Notes: generated by a model not told the origin, from the sequence alone. A stretch of DNA of 64,000 nucleotides from Tetrahymena thermophila SB210 (GCF_000189635.1 NW_002476146.1:213468-277467), one strand, 5' to 3'; positions 1-13,542 are shown, numbered from the stretch's first letter. Numbers and translations are program-made.

Positions 1-737
1 ATTTCATCAAACATTAAAAAAAATTTTTTTGGTGTAAGTAAGTAATGGTATTGTTTGTGAAAAGATTTTTAAAAATGTATTTAATAAGGTCAAACAAAAT
101 TATTAAATTTATTAAAAGAAACATAGAAAATAAAGTTCTAAATAAAATCTTGTTTGGAGTTACCTAATTTGAATAGTAAATTTTTTAATTTGATAGAAAT
201 TTCTATTTAGAGCTCAATAATTTATAAAATAGAAAAGAAATTTAAAGAATTTGCGAAATTAAATCCTTAGTATAATATATCTTTGAATTCTTTTTCTTAA
301 TTAGCATTCCTACATTAAATTTAAAAAAATGTTTTTATGTGTAAGTTCTCTAATTTAATAGATTAAATTGAAGATAAATTTAGGTTCTATTCAGATAAGG
401 ATATACTCTTTCTCATTTTTGATCAAAAAAAAGCTAAATCTATGTTATGATAACACATTTTAATAATATAAGGCTAAAAATTAAGATTGAATACAAAATA
501 AATAATCCCTAATCAGAAATAAAAATTTAACTTATCAACTACATTGAATTTTTTCTGAAATTAAAAAATTAATTCTATTCTCTCCATTTTTGATCAGCAA
601 AAAATTTTAATCTAATAATAAATTAACTCAAAAAGTTCATACTTTAATCTTTTTAAATAATAATATTTTAAATTAATAAAGATACAAAAATAACTAAAAA
701 TATTAAAAATACTTTCGGGTTAATTTGGTTATAAAAG
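1..737. other. AT-rich intergenic sequence
   Basis: No reading frame with coding character was seen on either strand. The stretch is dominated by A/T runs and is presumably the promoter side of the gene that starts at 738. Confidence 0.6.
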
Positions 738-2174
738 ATGGAAAATAATACTTCAAGTTAATAAAATTTTGTGAAAGTTGAAAGATATGATCATTTATAA
801 TCTCCTATATATAGTTACGCACTTAAAATAGGCTTTTTAGGATTTGCTTCATATAAAATTTATCAGAGGATCCCCTTTTTTCTTAGATGGAGAAAGTATC
901 AAAGCTATATGTCAGGAATTAAACATGCAGAAGCAAAAGATTCAGTTTCAAACAAAATTATTTGCTACTAAGGCAATCTAAATTTTGACAGCTCCAAATA
1001 AATTAAAGATTTACTATTTGGTGTTACTTCGTAATAAAATTTAGGACTTTACAGAAAAGTAGAGATATTTAGAACTCTTGGTAAATAAAAAAAATAAGAT
1101 TGGTATAATGTAAATTATCTTGATGAAGAAATGATTCCAAAAGAAGTTAAAGAGTTAAAAAGCCAAGTTTTAATAAATAGTGACGCTTTGATAAAGGATT
1201 ATATCTTATCAAATAATTTATTGCAAATAGTTGCCTAATGTTTCAGTAAGTAGGTTTCATTAGATAAAGAAGACATTAATTAATATTTTGAAACCTTAAA
1301 ATAGCAGCAAAAAGGGTCAGATACTAATAATGAAACAGAATAATAAATAACAAACTAAAATATAACTTAAGCTTAAAAGGAGTAAAAATTATCTGAAATT
1401 AGTTAGCTATATTAAAATCACCCATTCAAATTATCAGAAGATTCTTAAAAGTTTATTTAAATTTTTCGTGATTCTATTTATATAGTTAAATCTTTGAAAG
1501 AAATGTCTGAAGGAGATATAAAAATTTCTTATTATGATGTTGATAATGTTAAAAATGTAACAATTTTAGGAGTAAAAAATTGGAACGTTATCACTGATTT
1601 TTAAGTTCCAGAGTTGGCTAAAACTAATGAAATTATTGAAATTTAGTATAATAATGATAATAATTTCCATTTAAAGCTTGGGTAAATTGGGTTTGCTTTT
1701 AAAGGTAATTTATCCGAGGAAGAAGTTTTGGAAGAGTTTAAATATGTTATTAAAAAGTACACCTTTTCTGATATATTGATTGTGCTTTTGTTAGCATATT
1801 TGTATAACCTTATTACTAATTAATTTTTTGGTGATTTTAAGTTTTCATTAACTGAAGAAGAAATGAAATAAATTGCAAAAGAAATGGTGTAAAAAATGGA
1901 TGATACAACAATAAAAGTGAAAAGTAAAGATAAGCATATTATTAATTTTTCTGCCTTAATTCTTACTATTATTCATTTATAAGCCTCAATAAATTTTGCT
2001 AAGGGAATTTATATCTTCCCATCATATATTCTACTTCTTTCAGGAGCAGCATATGTTTCTATCGAAATTAAAAAAATGATAGAATTTAGTAAAATCCTAG
2101 ATTAAGAAATTAGATAATAGAAAAATGAATTATTATTAAAATAAAAAAATGACAAATAAAATAAAGTTTTGTGA
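738..2174 (+). CDS. TMEM43-like (DUF1625) multi-pass membrane protein
   Basis: Single-exon gene of 478 residues read with TAA/TAG as Gln and ending at TGA 2172-2174. A hydrophobic segment near residues 28-50 (ALKIGFLGFASYKIYQRIPF) is followed by a long soluble region and three hydrophobic segments near the C terminus (SDILIVLLLAYLYNLIT, then two more up to GAAYVSIEI). This is the topology of TMEM43/LUMA: one N-terminal and three C-terminal spans. Family-like stretches are LYRKVEIFRT in the first third and GDIKISYYDV followed by KGNLSEEEVLEEF just before the C-terminal spans; human TMEM43 has a similar GDFSAEEVF there. TMEM43 sits in the inner nuclear membrane and ER of animals; the role in ciliates is not known. 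The family call rests on remembered similarity and would need a profile search. The Met at 738 is the first in the open frame. Confidence 0.55.
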
Positions 2175-3954
2175 AAGGTCTCTTTACAATATTTTTCTTA
2201 TAAAAAGTCGATTTATTCTTAACAAAAAATTATTCATAAGATTATGAAAAAAAATAAGTTAAATATTTGATGTTTTTTTTGTTCATATGTATTTTTTTTA
2301 AAGTATTTATTGCTAATCATAATATTTAAATTCTGCTGACTGGGTTCAGCGGAATTTCAATAAATTTTATTTAAAACCCGAATGCTAATTATTTTTGAAA
2401 TTACTAATTTCTCTTAAAGAAAGTCTATTTACAAACCCCACTCAATTTATTTAAATTTTAAATTCGTAAAATATAACTTAATACTTTTGGCTTTTTTTAA
2501 TATAATTTTAAAATATAAAAATAGTGACAAAATGTATTTATTAAAAAGCATTCCATAAAAATTCAATTAAAATTGTAATAAATCAAAAATTTAAAAAAAA
2601 AAATTTTATAATTCTTAATTAATTGAGTTCTTTTTTTAAAAGAAAAAAAAATATTTATATTTTTAAGGAATTTAATTGAAATCGAAAGCTAAATTATCTA
2701 AAGAATGCTTTAGATTGTACATATCTACACAATGTCTTAAGTAGTATGCGTTTATTAATACCTTAAATAGTAGGTGTCTACATAAGGTGTATTTACATAA
2801 AGCTTTAATAAATTAAAAATTTCTTAAGTAATTTAAAACTAAAGATTATTTGACATTAATTAATTGTTTGATTTTTATTATAGCTTATTAGTCATTTTAT
2901 TAAAATCAATCTTGATAAAGCTAAGTTATGAATAATATTGTAATTATCAATATATTTGAGTCTATCATACATTTTACATTATTTTAGGATATTTACTATA
3001 ATTTTCAATCTTTCAGCTACACAATTTAATCTTAAAAAAATAAATAAATAAATAAATAAATAGAAAAATCCTCGAAAACATCTTTTTTAATTTTAATTAA
3101 TAAGTTATTTGCAGATTTAATTAAAAAAAAATATTTTTATCTAAGACTTTAATCATAATGATTGAATATTTTTGCTTTATACTTATCATGAATAGTTAAT
3201 TTTTGATATTTTAACTTTATTTGGATTATCTTTCTTTAAAGTAAAAATTAATGTTGCATTTTTTATATTTTTACTAAATTTATAATCAAAAGCTTTTTAA
3301 AAAAAATTTGATTTAACTAAAATAAATCATTTTAAAATTGAGAATAATTTCTATATACATTTGTAAAGTAAATCAAATATAAGGTTTGACATTAATTGAA
3401 ATTAAAATGCTAAATAAAAGAAAGGACTATAAATAAATTTTGAACATTTAGATTTCGATGTACTTAATTACTTAATATAAAAAGTATTTATGTTGCTTCT
3501 TAAATTATGATTCTAAGTAGACTAAATAATTTTTAAAATATTCAAGTAGTGATAAAATAAGAATAAAATTTTATTTTCAATATAATTACATAGATATTTT
3601 ACAGAAATAAAATGAAATACGAATTACTGAAAAGTTGTTTTTGTTTTTTTATTAATTAATTAATTAATTAGGTTTAAGATTCCTGCTAGAAGATCTTTCT
3701 AAGGTATTTACAAAAGCTATGCTAAGAATAATTATAGTTTTTGAGACTCAACTAAATTTTAATTATAAGTTTTTACCATTTATAAAAGTAAAAATAAGCT
3801 TTTCTTTCATTTTGTACTTTCATCCAAAAGACTATTAAAAAAAATAGGGAAAAATAGTAAAAAATAAGAAAAAAAAGTTAATATTTTTTATTCATATAAT
3901 TTCTTTGAATTATATTTGATAATTTCAGTAATAATAACGAGAAAGAATCAACCA
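2175..3954. other. Long AT-rich intergenic region
   Basis: About 1.8 kb without a supportable gene. It contains poly-A and poly-T runs, a tetranucleotide AAAT tract near 3041-3061, and a short TTAA tandem near 3651-3670. Nothing else was recognised. Confidence 0.6.
3041..3061. repeat. (TAAA)n simple repeat
   Basis: Five perfect TAAA units in a row; typical low-complexity DNA of this genome. Confidence 0.8.
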
Positions 3955-6900
3955 ATGAATATTGAGGTTAATTTAATCAAGCACCACCAACAGATGGAAG
4001 AAGTAATATCAAACAACTAAAACTATAAAATATAAAAGCAACTACTAAAGCTAGTGAGTTAAAAAAAATGAATCTTTTATGAAAGCGGTTAGGGCAAGCA
4101 ATAACATGTGGATTTTACTTAAGTAATGAGTTAAGATTATCAAATCAACTAAATTAAGAATATTGAACGTTAACTGATTTTAGAGATGTTTAGAAGTTAG
4201 GCAAGATTATAAAATTAAAATATTTTCAAATTTAAATGTCAATGTTAAATATGATAAAGACTGAATAAAATATGAAAAACATCCAGCAAACTTATAATGC
4301 TTAACTTGATTTGATGTTAGATAACAAAAGAAATATCTACTTTAATTCAAATGATAGTTAATAATCCAAACATTTAATGATATGATTAAGAAATTTTAAA
4401 ATAAAAATTATATAGCAGATTAAAATGACATTTTCTTAGTATGTGGAAGATTTGTTTAGGTTTTTAATGAAAAATAATAAAATTATTTGCTTTAAGCTAT
4501 AGGCTCAATATTACTTGCTTATGGTGTCCATTAAACTTTCAAAAAAAGAAGAGTTCATTTTATTCACAGTTATCGCTAACTAGCTTTAAGAGTTTATATA
4601 AAGATATTCAATTATTTCCACAAAATACTTTTAATATTTAATCTATTAAAATTTACCATTAAAACATGAATTTTTTATAATAAAATATTTATTAAATAGA
4701 TAGAACGTCCAGAAACCTCAAAATGCTCACGTTAGTAGAACTAACTCAACAAAACCCTCACAAATTTTCGTTAAAAATAAGGGATGGGTGGCGGTGGAGG
4801 TGGTGCTAATGAATAATAACTGCAAACTACAAATGCAAATATAAATAGTGGATAGCAATAATATTCAATATAAAAAAACTAACCTTTACCTCCTTCAATG
4901 TAAAGCTTTAATTAATTATACTTTATAGAAAATTTATTTGGAATATTTTAGTTATAAAATGAGTTAAATCATAAATTTATATGATATAGGATTAATATTC
5001 CAAATGCAATTATATCTGATAGATAGCAGAGTAGGAGTGGAACTCGTTAGGGGAGAAATAATAACACCTCTTTTCAAACTACTGGATAGGGATTTTTTAA
5101 AGAAACATTCTATAGAGATACTAACGTGAATGGAAATAGTAGCAGTAATAACAATAATAACAGCATGGTCTTTAATAATAGTAGCAACAGTAATAACAAT
5201 GTGGCTGCTAATAATAATAAAATTAACAGCAATAATAATAATGCAAAAAATAATGCAACAGATACAGATGAAGGAATTACTTTAGACAAATATTTTGGAT
5301 CTAATTTTTAGGTAATAAATTTAGGAATTAATAATGAAGAGAAACCTAACAAATCAATAATTAGCGTTTATGTAGGAAACTCATAAGATTAGGCTTAACA
5401 GAATTCAAAATTTAATAAGATTTAACCTAGTTTTGAAGAGAGCAAGTAATAAAGTAGATAGAATAAGATGAGTAAAGAAGAATCAAATGGAGGCGAAAGT
5501 AATCAAATCAAAACAAAAAGACCTTCAAAAATTTAAGCATAATCCTCTTTTATTGAAGATAACTCTGGGGAGTATAAAGATTATATGGAAGAAGAGTTTG
5601 AAATTCATGAAACTGATGAAGAATATTCAGAATCAAATCGCGAGTCATAGGCCGATTTAAATGTTACTGATGCTAATTAGTAAGAAAAATTAAATTCTTA
5701 AAATATTCAAAAGTTTTTTTTTGCTAGATTTTTCATAAGATTTAGTAAAAGTCAATCAAGCAATATAAAAAATTGATAGATATCTATCAATCAATTTACT
5801 AAGAATTTGATTTATTTAATCAGACAAATAATTTATTTGTTTATTTGATTAATTGATTTGTTTATAAATGGGGAAAATTAATTTAAATATTAAGAAATTT
5901 TTTTTTTTAACGAATTCTTTTTTTTTTTACTCCAGCAAAAAAATTTAATTATATAAAACGATTAAAATTTAGCATGAAAATCAAAAGTTTTTTTTTTTGA
6001 ATTTCCTAATATGATTCAATTTTAAAAAAAATGAATTAGCGAAGACACAGTTTAAAAGACTAACAAGTCAAAGAGAAAGAGCATAGAAGACAGAAATAGA
6101 GACAAGTCTTAAAACAATTAAGATTAATCTCTAACAAGCAAGAGTATTAAGTAATATCTTAACACTCAAGAATCAGGAGATGAAAAATAAATTCACATTC
6201 AAAAAAAGCTTAGAGATAAATACAGTAAAAAAATGAGACATAAACCATTCAATTCTACAACTCTACAATCTCACTAGAACAGTAATAACAACAATTTAGA
6301 TACTTCAAACTAACCATCCTCAACCACAAGCTCAAACTCTTAAAAGAACCAAACTATCAATTAATAAATTTAGTAATAGTCTATGAATTAATAATAACAG
6401 TAACCTTATTTATTATAGTACCAAAGTAGTAATAACTCGAATAACCAGCCTCTCCACGATAACAACAATTATCAGACTTATAATAGTGGGAAAAGTAAGT
6501 ATTCTACAAACAATACTTCTCAGTCATACAATACAAATTACTCTACAAATTTCAATAGTAATGTGACAGCTTCAGGATAGAACGAAAGAGGAAGTCTAAC
6601 ATTAATTGATGACTAATCGTAAGTTAACAAGACAGATTTTGATTCATTCAATCCTAAATCTGGACAAAATATTTAAAATAGTAGTAATAACAATATATTC
6701 AATTCTAATAATGTTAACAGCTAATAATAATAATAAGCTTAAAAGAAATATAAAAGTAATAACGATGATTCTGTCCCTTAGTATAAGACTTACAATTATT
6801 TTGCAGGAAACAGAAAAGAAATAGGAGGCGGAAAAGAATAAAATTTAAATAGTTCCTATCTTATGTAAAAATAGCAGTAATAACAATCATTCAATCATTC

Positions 6901-8361
6901 TACAAGCTTGAATTAGACTGACATTACTATCAACAATGATTTACAGCCTCAAAATTCATCTTAAATAGATAAGGGAACTAAGAACTATAACATCAGAAAA
7001 ATCAACAAATCACAAAGCCCGCCTGTACGAGATCCATTCCAACCTTTAATAACTCATTAAAGAAATTTCTCAAGAGATACGACTTAACTTTAAAATTAGC
7101 AATCATTCTAGTTAAATAATTAATATAGTCATAACAACAACAGCAGCAGTAGTAGTAGTATGTAAAATACAATAAATTAAGCTAGTTTGGCAAGTAATAT
7201 GAATAGCATAAATACTAACAATAATAATTTAGCAAAAAACAATATCAGCAATATGATGAATAATGTGATTTAATAAAACGGAGTAAATAACTCTTAAATT
7301 TTGAACTCATAAAGTGGTGAATCATTCAAATAAAATAATAATATTAGTACATCAATTTAACAAAATAACTCTCATATAAAAGTAATTAACAATACAAATA
7401 ACATAAATTAAGGCATGATTAATACAGGAAACATTAATGCAACGATATAAAATCTACAAAGAAAAAGTAAATATGGTGAATTTTTAGATTCACAATAGAA
7501 TAATAATGATAAGTTATCTGAAATGCAAAAATAATTTAGGACATCTTTTTACCATGTGAAATAGCAATCTATGTAGCATTAAAATTAATAATAAAATTAA
7601 AATTAAACTAATGAGGTGAATAACTTTACTTAAACATCTACTTCATTTGCAAATGTTATTGCTGCTGCTAATGGAATCCAGGGCTTTTCTAATGGTTAAA
7701 ATCCCATTTTAGCTCCACTAAACTCTTTACCAACTAATAACAGTTACTATAATGGTACTTCAAAAAATAGATTAACTTTGAATGAATTTTACAAGCACTA
7801 ATCAAAATATGAAGATTACGGATAGCCAAGTGGACCTCCTAATATAAATTAATACGAAGAATTAATAGCAGATAATTTAATGAGAAGGACAGCCAAAGAA
7901 AATAAATTTTTAAACCAAAAAGAAAAACTCAATGAATTAATAAAGTAAGAAGACATAAATTTTGTGACAAAATATGCAGCCAGATTTAATTTAAACAACG
8001 ATGAATGTAAACAATTAATTATCAGTTTATAACATATATGTGAAAAAATTTTATATTTAAAGCATTTTCATCTTATAAATCTCTTAAAATAAATTTGTTT
8101 TTTTAACTAAAAGGTTAGTAGCTCATTTAGACAGGTAAATAGGAAAAAGTTTAAATAAAAAAACGAATGGAAACTCCACATAAAGGATTCAGAGGAGATT
8201 TCCAGCAAGCCTAACAAAAGAAAAAACTATCAGTTACTAAAGAGCCAAAACATCCACCCCTTAATAATAATAATAATAATAACCCTACCTTAATCAACAG
8301 ACCATAGAACGATAACAACACCTAATATTAGTCAAAAGAAAGGAACAGTGTATTATTTTGA
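3955..8361 (+). CDS. Large Asn/Gln/Ser-rich (prion-like) protein, multi-exon
   Basis: From 4416 the model is firm: exons 4416-4591, 4700-4899, 4990-5712, 6040-8039 and 8114-8361 join with matching phases and end at TGA 8359-8361. A hydrophobic helical segment (LLQAIGSILLAYGVHQTF) comes first, then a hexaglycine, then more than 900 residues rich in Asn, Gln and Ser with homopolymer Asn runs and TAA/TAG-coded Gln runs. A charged, less biased stretch lies near the end (EEDINFVTKYAARF-like, close to 7950). No family was recognised. The 5' end is unresolved. One model uses exons 4079-4122 and 4184-4356. Another starts at ATG 3955 and splices at GTGAGT 4054 to 4093. Protein length is roughly 1150-1200 residues. 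Such composition suggests condensate or scaffold behaviour; that is inference. Confidence 0.6.
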
Positions 8362-10284
8362 AACTGTTGATTGATAATTCAACACTTAAATTAGATTTAT
8401 TTTTAAATAATTCAATAGTTATGAAAATAAAAATTAAATTAAATTTCATTAAAAAATTAATAATTAAAATTGTGTAAATATAAATAGAAATGATGTCAAT
8501 ACAAGGTTTTACTAATTAAAACTACTAAGCTATACATAAATGACAAGAAATAATAATAAGCTAGATAGCTAGATCTCAAAAACTTACTAAAAAATCTTAT
8601 AAAAGCCTACTAATTGCTAAATTTAAGCAAAATTTTCCAACAAAGCAAACCAATAAATTTTTCAGCTTTTAAATAGTTGCATAAATATATTGCTATAAAT
8701 TATTTAGTCGCAGAAATGAAAAATAAATATAGCTATTGCTATTATCTATAATTTCAACTCAAAAGTAAGCAAAATTTATAATTTATGAGTAAAAAAACAA
8801 GAACTAAAACAAATTTTTAAAGTAAACCAATAAATAAATGAAGTGTTTAATACAAAAAAAAAAAAATAAATAAATAAAATAAATTTTACCATTTATAAAT
8901 TAAATAAATATTAACAAAATTAGAGATACAAAATTGAGTGTGATATAATAAAAAGTATAAATTTGTGTAAATATTATGATTTGTCTATAATTAAAATAGT
9001 ATAACTACTCTATAGAATAAGTATTTAATATACTTACAGTTTATAATCATTAATTAATTAGTTATTTTTTAGCAATATCTTTTTTCTTTTAATTTAAATT
9101 TTATTAAAATTATTTATTCCATTTGAAATTTAAATTGACTATTATTGAACAGATTCTAATTTTATTTTAAATAACTTTAATAAAATAGTTATTCTAAATT
9201 CTATAACTCTTAATTATATATAAACATTTTTATTTTAGAAAAATAATTAATTAAAATATTATTTTCATTTAATATAATTTAGAAAGAAATTAAGCTAGAA
9301 TTTACTTATATTTATTTGATCAAATTCGTTTTATTTTAAAAATAAATATTGTTTATGCAAGTTATATTTTAATTCTATCTAAAAAAGTCATTTAATCTAT
9401 TAAAAAGCTTTAATTTTAATATAATGAGCTACTTTTAACTTAAAGAAAAATATTGCGCAACTTGGATAATTAACGAATAAAAATGTGATAAGAATAAATA
9501 AATAAATAAATGTATTTCAAAAATGTTAATTAGATTTTTGTTTAATTCAAAATAATATAATTTAAGAACAAATACATTTACTGAAATTTCTAATGAATGA
9601 TAATATCAAAATTTTATTTAGTTATTTATTTATTTTGATGTGAATAGAGTATTGAATCGACTTGTGTTAGTTAGTTAGCTATTTATCCAGTGCTTTTAAA
9701 AATTATTTATTCTTGGTTTTTGAGAATAATTATATAAATTGATATAAAAGGAAGAAATAAAATGGTTTGAAGGTAATCAATTGAATTGATTAATTAACTA
9801 ATTAGGAGGATAAAAAGAAATAGCAATCGTCAGTTAGATTACAAACATAAAAAATATAAAGATTATATTGAATTAAAGTATCCTAATTATTCATGCGCGA
9901 TTATGCTTTTAATGGTTATTGATTCTTTTTTTAAACATGAGATTTAGTTATGTATGTATGAATGAATATAGGGATGTAAGTATATGTTTAGTTGATTGCT
10001 TATAGAGATAGTAATAGTTGATTTATTTATTCTGAATATATAAAAGAAGTATGGCAGGCAAGTAATACTAAATTAAAAAAAATTATTAAGTATAAGTAGA
10101 AGGATAATTATAAGGCCTTTCTTTAAATTTTAAGTAGTCATTTCGCCATACATGTAATATAAATGTGATGAAGGTTTACATTTTATATTCTTCTTAATCT
10201 TCTTTTTTATATTAGGACTACTATTCAATAACGCTTATTTAGTTATTTATTTATGATTAAATAATTTATCATACAAAAAAAATC
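8362..10284. other. AT-rich intergenic region
   Basis: About 1.9 kb with no supportable gene. It has A/T homopolymers, AAAT-type simple repeats near 8868-8881 and 9497-9512, and small GATT/TTAA motifs. An open + frame at 10051 (ATG) runs antisense over the next gene's last exon and was not accepted as coding. Confidence 0.55.
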
Positions 10285-11307
10285 TCAGCTCTTTTCAGCT
10301 TCATCCTTTTCTTTATAGTAGTCTGCAGAGTCAAATACCTTTTTCTGTTATTTAAAATAAATTATTTAAAAACGTTGCTTCAAAACTTGCAAATTTATCA
10401 AATCAAATTGCATTTTGGAGCTTCCATGTAATCATGCTCACTAAATTTTAGGCATGGGTGCTGAATTAAATAAAATTAAATCTTATATTAATTAATATTT
10501 GTGATTGGAGAATAGGTAGATGTATGGATGATGAGTGATGGATTGTTAATTGTATTTGATTTTTCGAATTTAAAAAAAATATTCTAAACTGCTTTAGGTT
10601 GGTTTATCTTTTTCTGCAACAGGGCAGCTAGATACACCCACGAAAAAGCTATTTGCTCCTTTATGTTTGTTAATTTGATTCTACATTTGCTTGATGAAAA
10701 AAACAAAAAAAAATTGAACAATAATAAAAATTATGTACATCTCCATCTTTTTTAATTAGTGGTTTCTTTTTACCCATTTTCTTCATCTTTTCTTCCATTA
10801 AAGCTGCTTGCTTAGCCATTTCGTCATCCTATTAATAATAATTAGGATTAAGATGTTATCAAAATAATCATGAGAAATAGAAATGTAATTTGCTCACCAT
10901 TTCTTGATAGCTTTTTAGAGGAATTTTTACTGATTTTTTATTTGACTGTAAAATTAGTTTTTATTTATGTTTTTATTTAAAAAAAATAATTAAAAATGAT
11001 AATAAAATTGTATAAAAGTAGAGGACTTCTTCATTATTAATGCACAATCTAAGTTTTGTAAAATAAATAAAATCCTCAATCATTAATTTATTCATTATTT
11101 TATCATAACGAAAATAGAGTTAGGTAACTCAAACAGTAGTCGCGGAATCATAAGACACGAATTTATTTCTATCAAATAATTCTTATGCATATTTATTTAT
11201 TTATTTTGTTTGTTTGTTTATTTATTTATTGATTTCACTAAAAACTGCTAATAAACATATATTATAAATAAATAGCTATTTAGCTAGCGCTCTGAAAAAC
11301 TAACCAT
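10285..11307 (-). CDS. Small spliced gene with C-terminal FDSADY motif, possible endosulfine/ARPP19-like
   Basis: Four minus-strand exons join in phase 0: 10898-10945, 10739-10828, 10636-10689 and 10285-10344, with stop TGA 10287-10285. They encode SNKKSVKIPLKSYQEM, then a lysine/methionine-rich helix containing MAKQAALMEEKMKKMGKKK, then QINKHKGANSFFVG, then KKVFDSADYYKEKDEAEKS. The initiator may be the ATG at 11307-11305, directly followed by a GTTAGT splice donor, giving about 84 residues; this first exon is a guess. FDS(G/A)DY is the signature around the Greatwall-phosphorylated serine of endosulfine/ARPP19, which then inhibits PP2A-B55 in mitosis. Here the motif is C-terminal rather than central, so the assignment is tentative. 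An alternative donor after CCT AAA GCA near 10579 would end the protein near 10438. Confidence 0.45.
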
Positions 11308-13018
11308 AAGTCCTGCTTGTCAACTTAGAAAAGAAAATTTAAGAATCTCTAATCTTATTTTCTTCTTTCTTATCATTCACTATTGTCAATAAAAATATAA
11401 ACAAAATTTAATTAGGAGGAACTATTTATTTGTTTATTTTCTTTTGTTTCTACTTTTTCATTTTTTTATATTTTAAAATTTATCATAGCTCTTTTTAAAA
11501 ATAGTTTTTTTTCTATTCTAATTTTCAAGTAAGCCTAAAATCCATTATATTAAAATTAGGATATTTAATATTCAGCTTTAATTCGAACAGAAAACTATTT
11601 TAAAGGAATATTTGCTAACTATTTGTATATGCTGTTTTAAATTTTATATTTGCTGGTTATATGAACTAATTAATATAATTGGGTTTAGTCTTTAATAATT
11701 ATTCCTTTTAAAACCCTCGTTTAATTTACATTTTGAATTAAAATAATCTTTATAAAACAAATAAAAAGACTTCTTAACTGAGTTGCATTTTTTAATTCCT
11801 TATAGACTTTTATTTCTGTTTACATTCGAGTTTGTTAAAATTTGCTTATATTTTTAATGTTATCAATAAAGCTTGTCCTACCTAAAAATGTAGATTTATA
11901 ATAAGAATAAAATTCATAAAAATAAATAATTATTACAAAATATGAGATTAAATTAAATATAAGCAATTCAAAATTAGTATTCGTTCTATTATGTCTATTT
12001 TTAGCTAAAAACCATATCATTTGAAGCTAGTTTGAAATAAAAAATTTAATGATCTTATTTTTATTAATTTTAATTTTTTAAATCTTTTTATAAATTCTAT
12101 TTTTGAACAATTACACTGATTCTAAACTCAATTTAATTATTTTTAAATATAATATATTTTGAATGATAACATGATATTTATCTGATTAAAATATAATTAA
12201 AAATTATACTAAAAAATTGATAAGTCTAGTATATATAAATTAAACAAAGAAGCCACTTATCTTTTTTATTTATAACTTATTTTAAGCACTAACAAATAAA
12301 TACTGTAGCATTATTATTTAATTTATGCTAGCTAGCTTTGAGTATGTTTTTCTATTTTAAAATAGTCTATTTTATGCTAAAAATAAGACAATTTAAATCT
12401 ATATAAAAAGAAAAAATAGAATACATATAGAATACTTTTCAAAGCAATTTATTAGCTTTAGATTATCAACTAAATCCTATATTTTAAAGTATTTTCTTTA
12501 TTTTATCTTTATTCAAAAAAAACTTGTTGAAAAAATTAATAAAAGGTATGGTAGTATCAACTAAGTTGAAAATATACCTCAGTCTAATATAAATAGGTTA
12601 AAAGATACTATTATTTTTAAGAAATATAGATAAAAGGTTTCAACTTCATCTCTACTCTATGAACTAATTAGTATTTAGTTTGAAGCCTAATAGATATTTT
12701 TATAAATGTGCTATTTAAAAAAGTAAATTATATTATGAGAGCTAAGCTTTAATGAACACAATTATGCTCTAGGAAAATTAAACATTAAAAAATGGTTTTT
12801 TTAATGAAATTAAAATATTTTGAGAAGATTTAATTTCTTTTTTTTATGCTTTTAGACAATACAGAATCGAAGTAAACTTTATTATTTTTTACATTTTTTT
12901 TACATTTGGTTATTTATAAAGACAATTAAGCAAAATATTTAGATTTCAAAAACTAATTTTCAATACCATTTCATATTTGTATGTAATCTTTCAAATATTT
13001 ACATAGTAAAACTAAAAA
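11308..13018. other. AT-rich intergenic region
   Basis: About 1.7 kb. A TTTA/TTTG simple-repeat patch lies near 11190-11235. Short open frames occur in it but show no amino-acid bias or splice logic, so none is reported as a gene. Confidence 0.55.
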
Positions 13019-13542
13019 ATGCAATCTTCAACAAGAACTATCTAGCCATTAATAGAATATCTTAAAAACAGCCCAAAAATTTAAGTAATTACTTTATTGA
13101 CTTTTATGGATTGTTGAAAAAGGTGATGCGATTTATTTGAAAGCACATTTACATTTTTCTAAATACATCTCACTTCAATAACTAAAAAAAATGAGTAAAA
13201 TGAAATGGTTAGAAGAATTACTTTAAAAATGGTTTATTTTACTTTTATAAATTTAAAAATTTTTAATTTTTCATCAATTTTACATCTCCGATTTAGAGCT
13301 TATTATTTTTTTGGTTTTTTCCTAAGACAAATAAATTAAAGTTTCCAACTCATAACAACTCATAAGAAGAAGAACTTAAGGATATTCAATATTTAAATTT
13401 TTAAAAAAGGTTGAAAGGTTTTTAAGATAAATAATATGAAGATAATTAACTTGAACCCATTTAACAAAATTAGATTTGTAACAACAAATTCTATTCAAGC
13501 TTTACAAACAAAACAGTTTTATTTTATAAATCTTCAAAATGA
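13019..13542 (+). CDS. Small unknown two-exon gene
   Basis: Exon 1 (13019-13084) encodes MQSSTRTIQPLIEYLKNSPK plus two residues and stops at a GTAATT donor. Exon 2 (13327-13542) follows a CCTAAG acceptor in the same phase and encodes a charged, Gln-rich stretch including NNSQEEELKDIQYLNFQKRL, ending SFTNKTVLFYKSSK at TGA 13540-13542. The product would have 93 residues. The two exons have higher GC and ordinary codon use compared with the AT-rich 242-nt intron, which is the main support. No domain was recognised. A further small exon inside the intron cannot be excluded. The open frame on the opposite strand at 13555-13842 was rejected as a shadow. Confidence 0.4.

Noticed and set aside
4416-5127. 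Long alternative + frame (about 235 codons) through the second to fourth exons of the Asn/Gln-rich gene
   Set aside because: In a code with only TGA as stop and an AT-rich genome, long frames arise by chance; the spliced frame contains natural low-complexity peptides and exact phase matches.
8040-8113. Read-through of the last intron of the Asn/Gln-rich gene
   Set aside because: The read-through frame gives Phe/Ile/Leu noise and an Ile run from the AAT repeat, while splicing gives an Asn run and natural C terminus in phase.
10051-10400. Plus-strand frame starting ATGGCAGGCAAG
   Set aside because: It overlaps the better supported minus-strand exon encoding the FDSADY peptide and has no coding character of its own.
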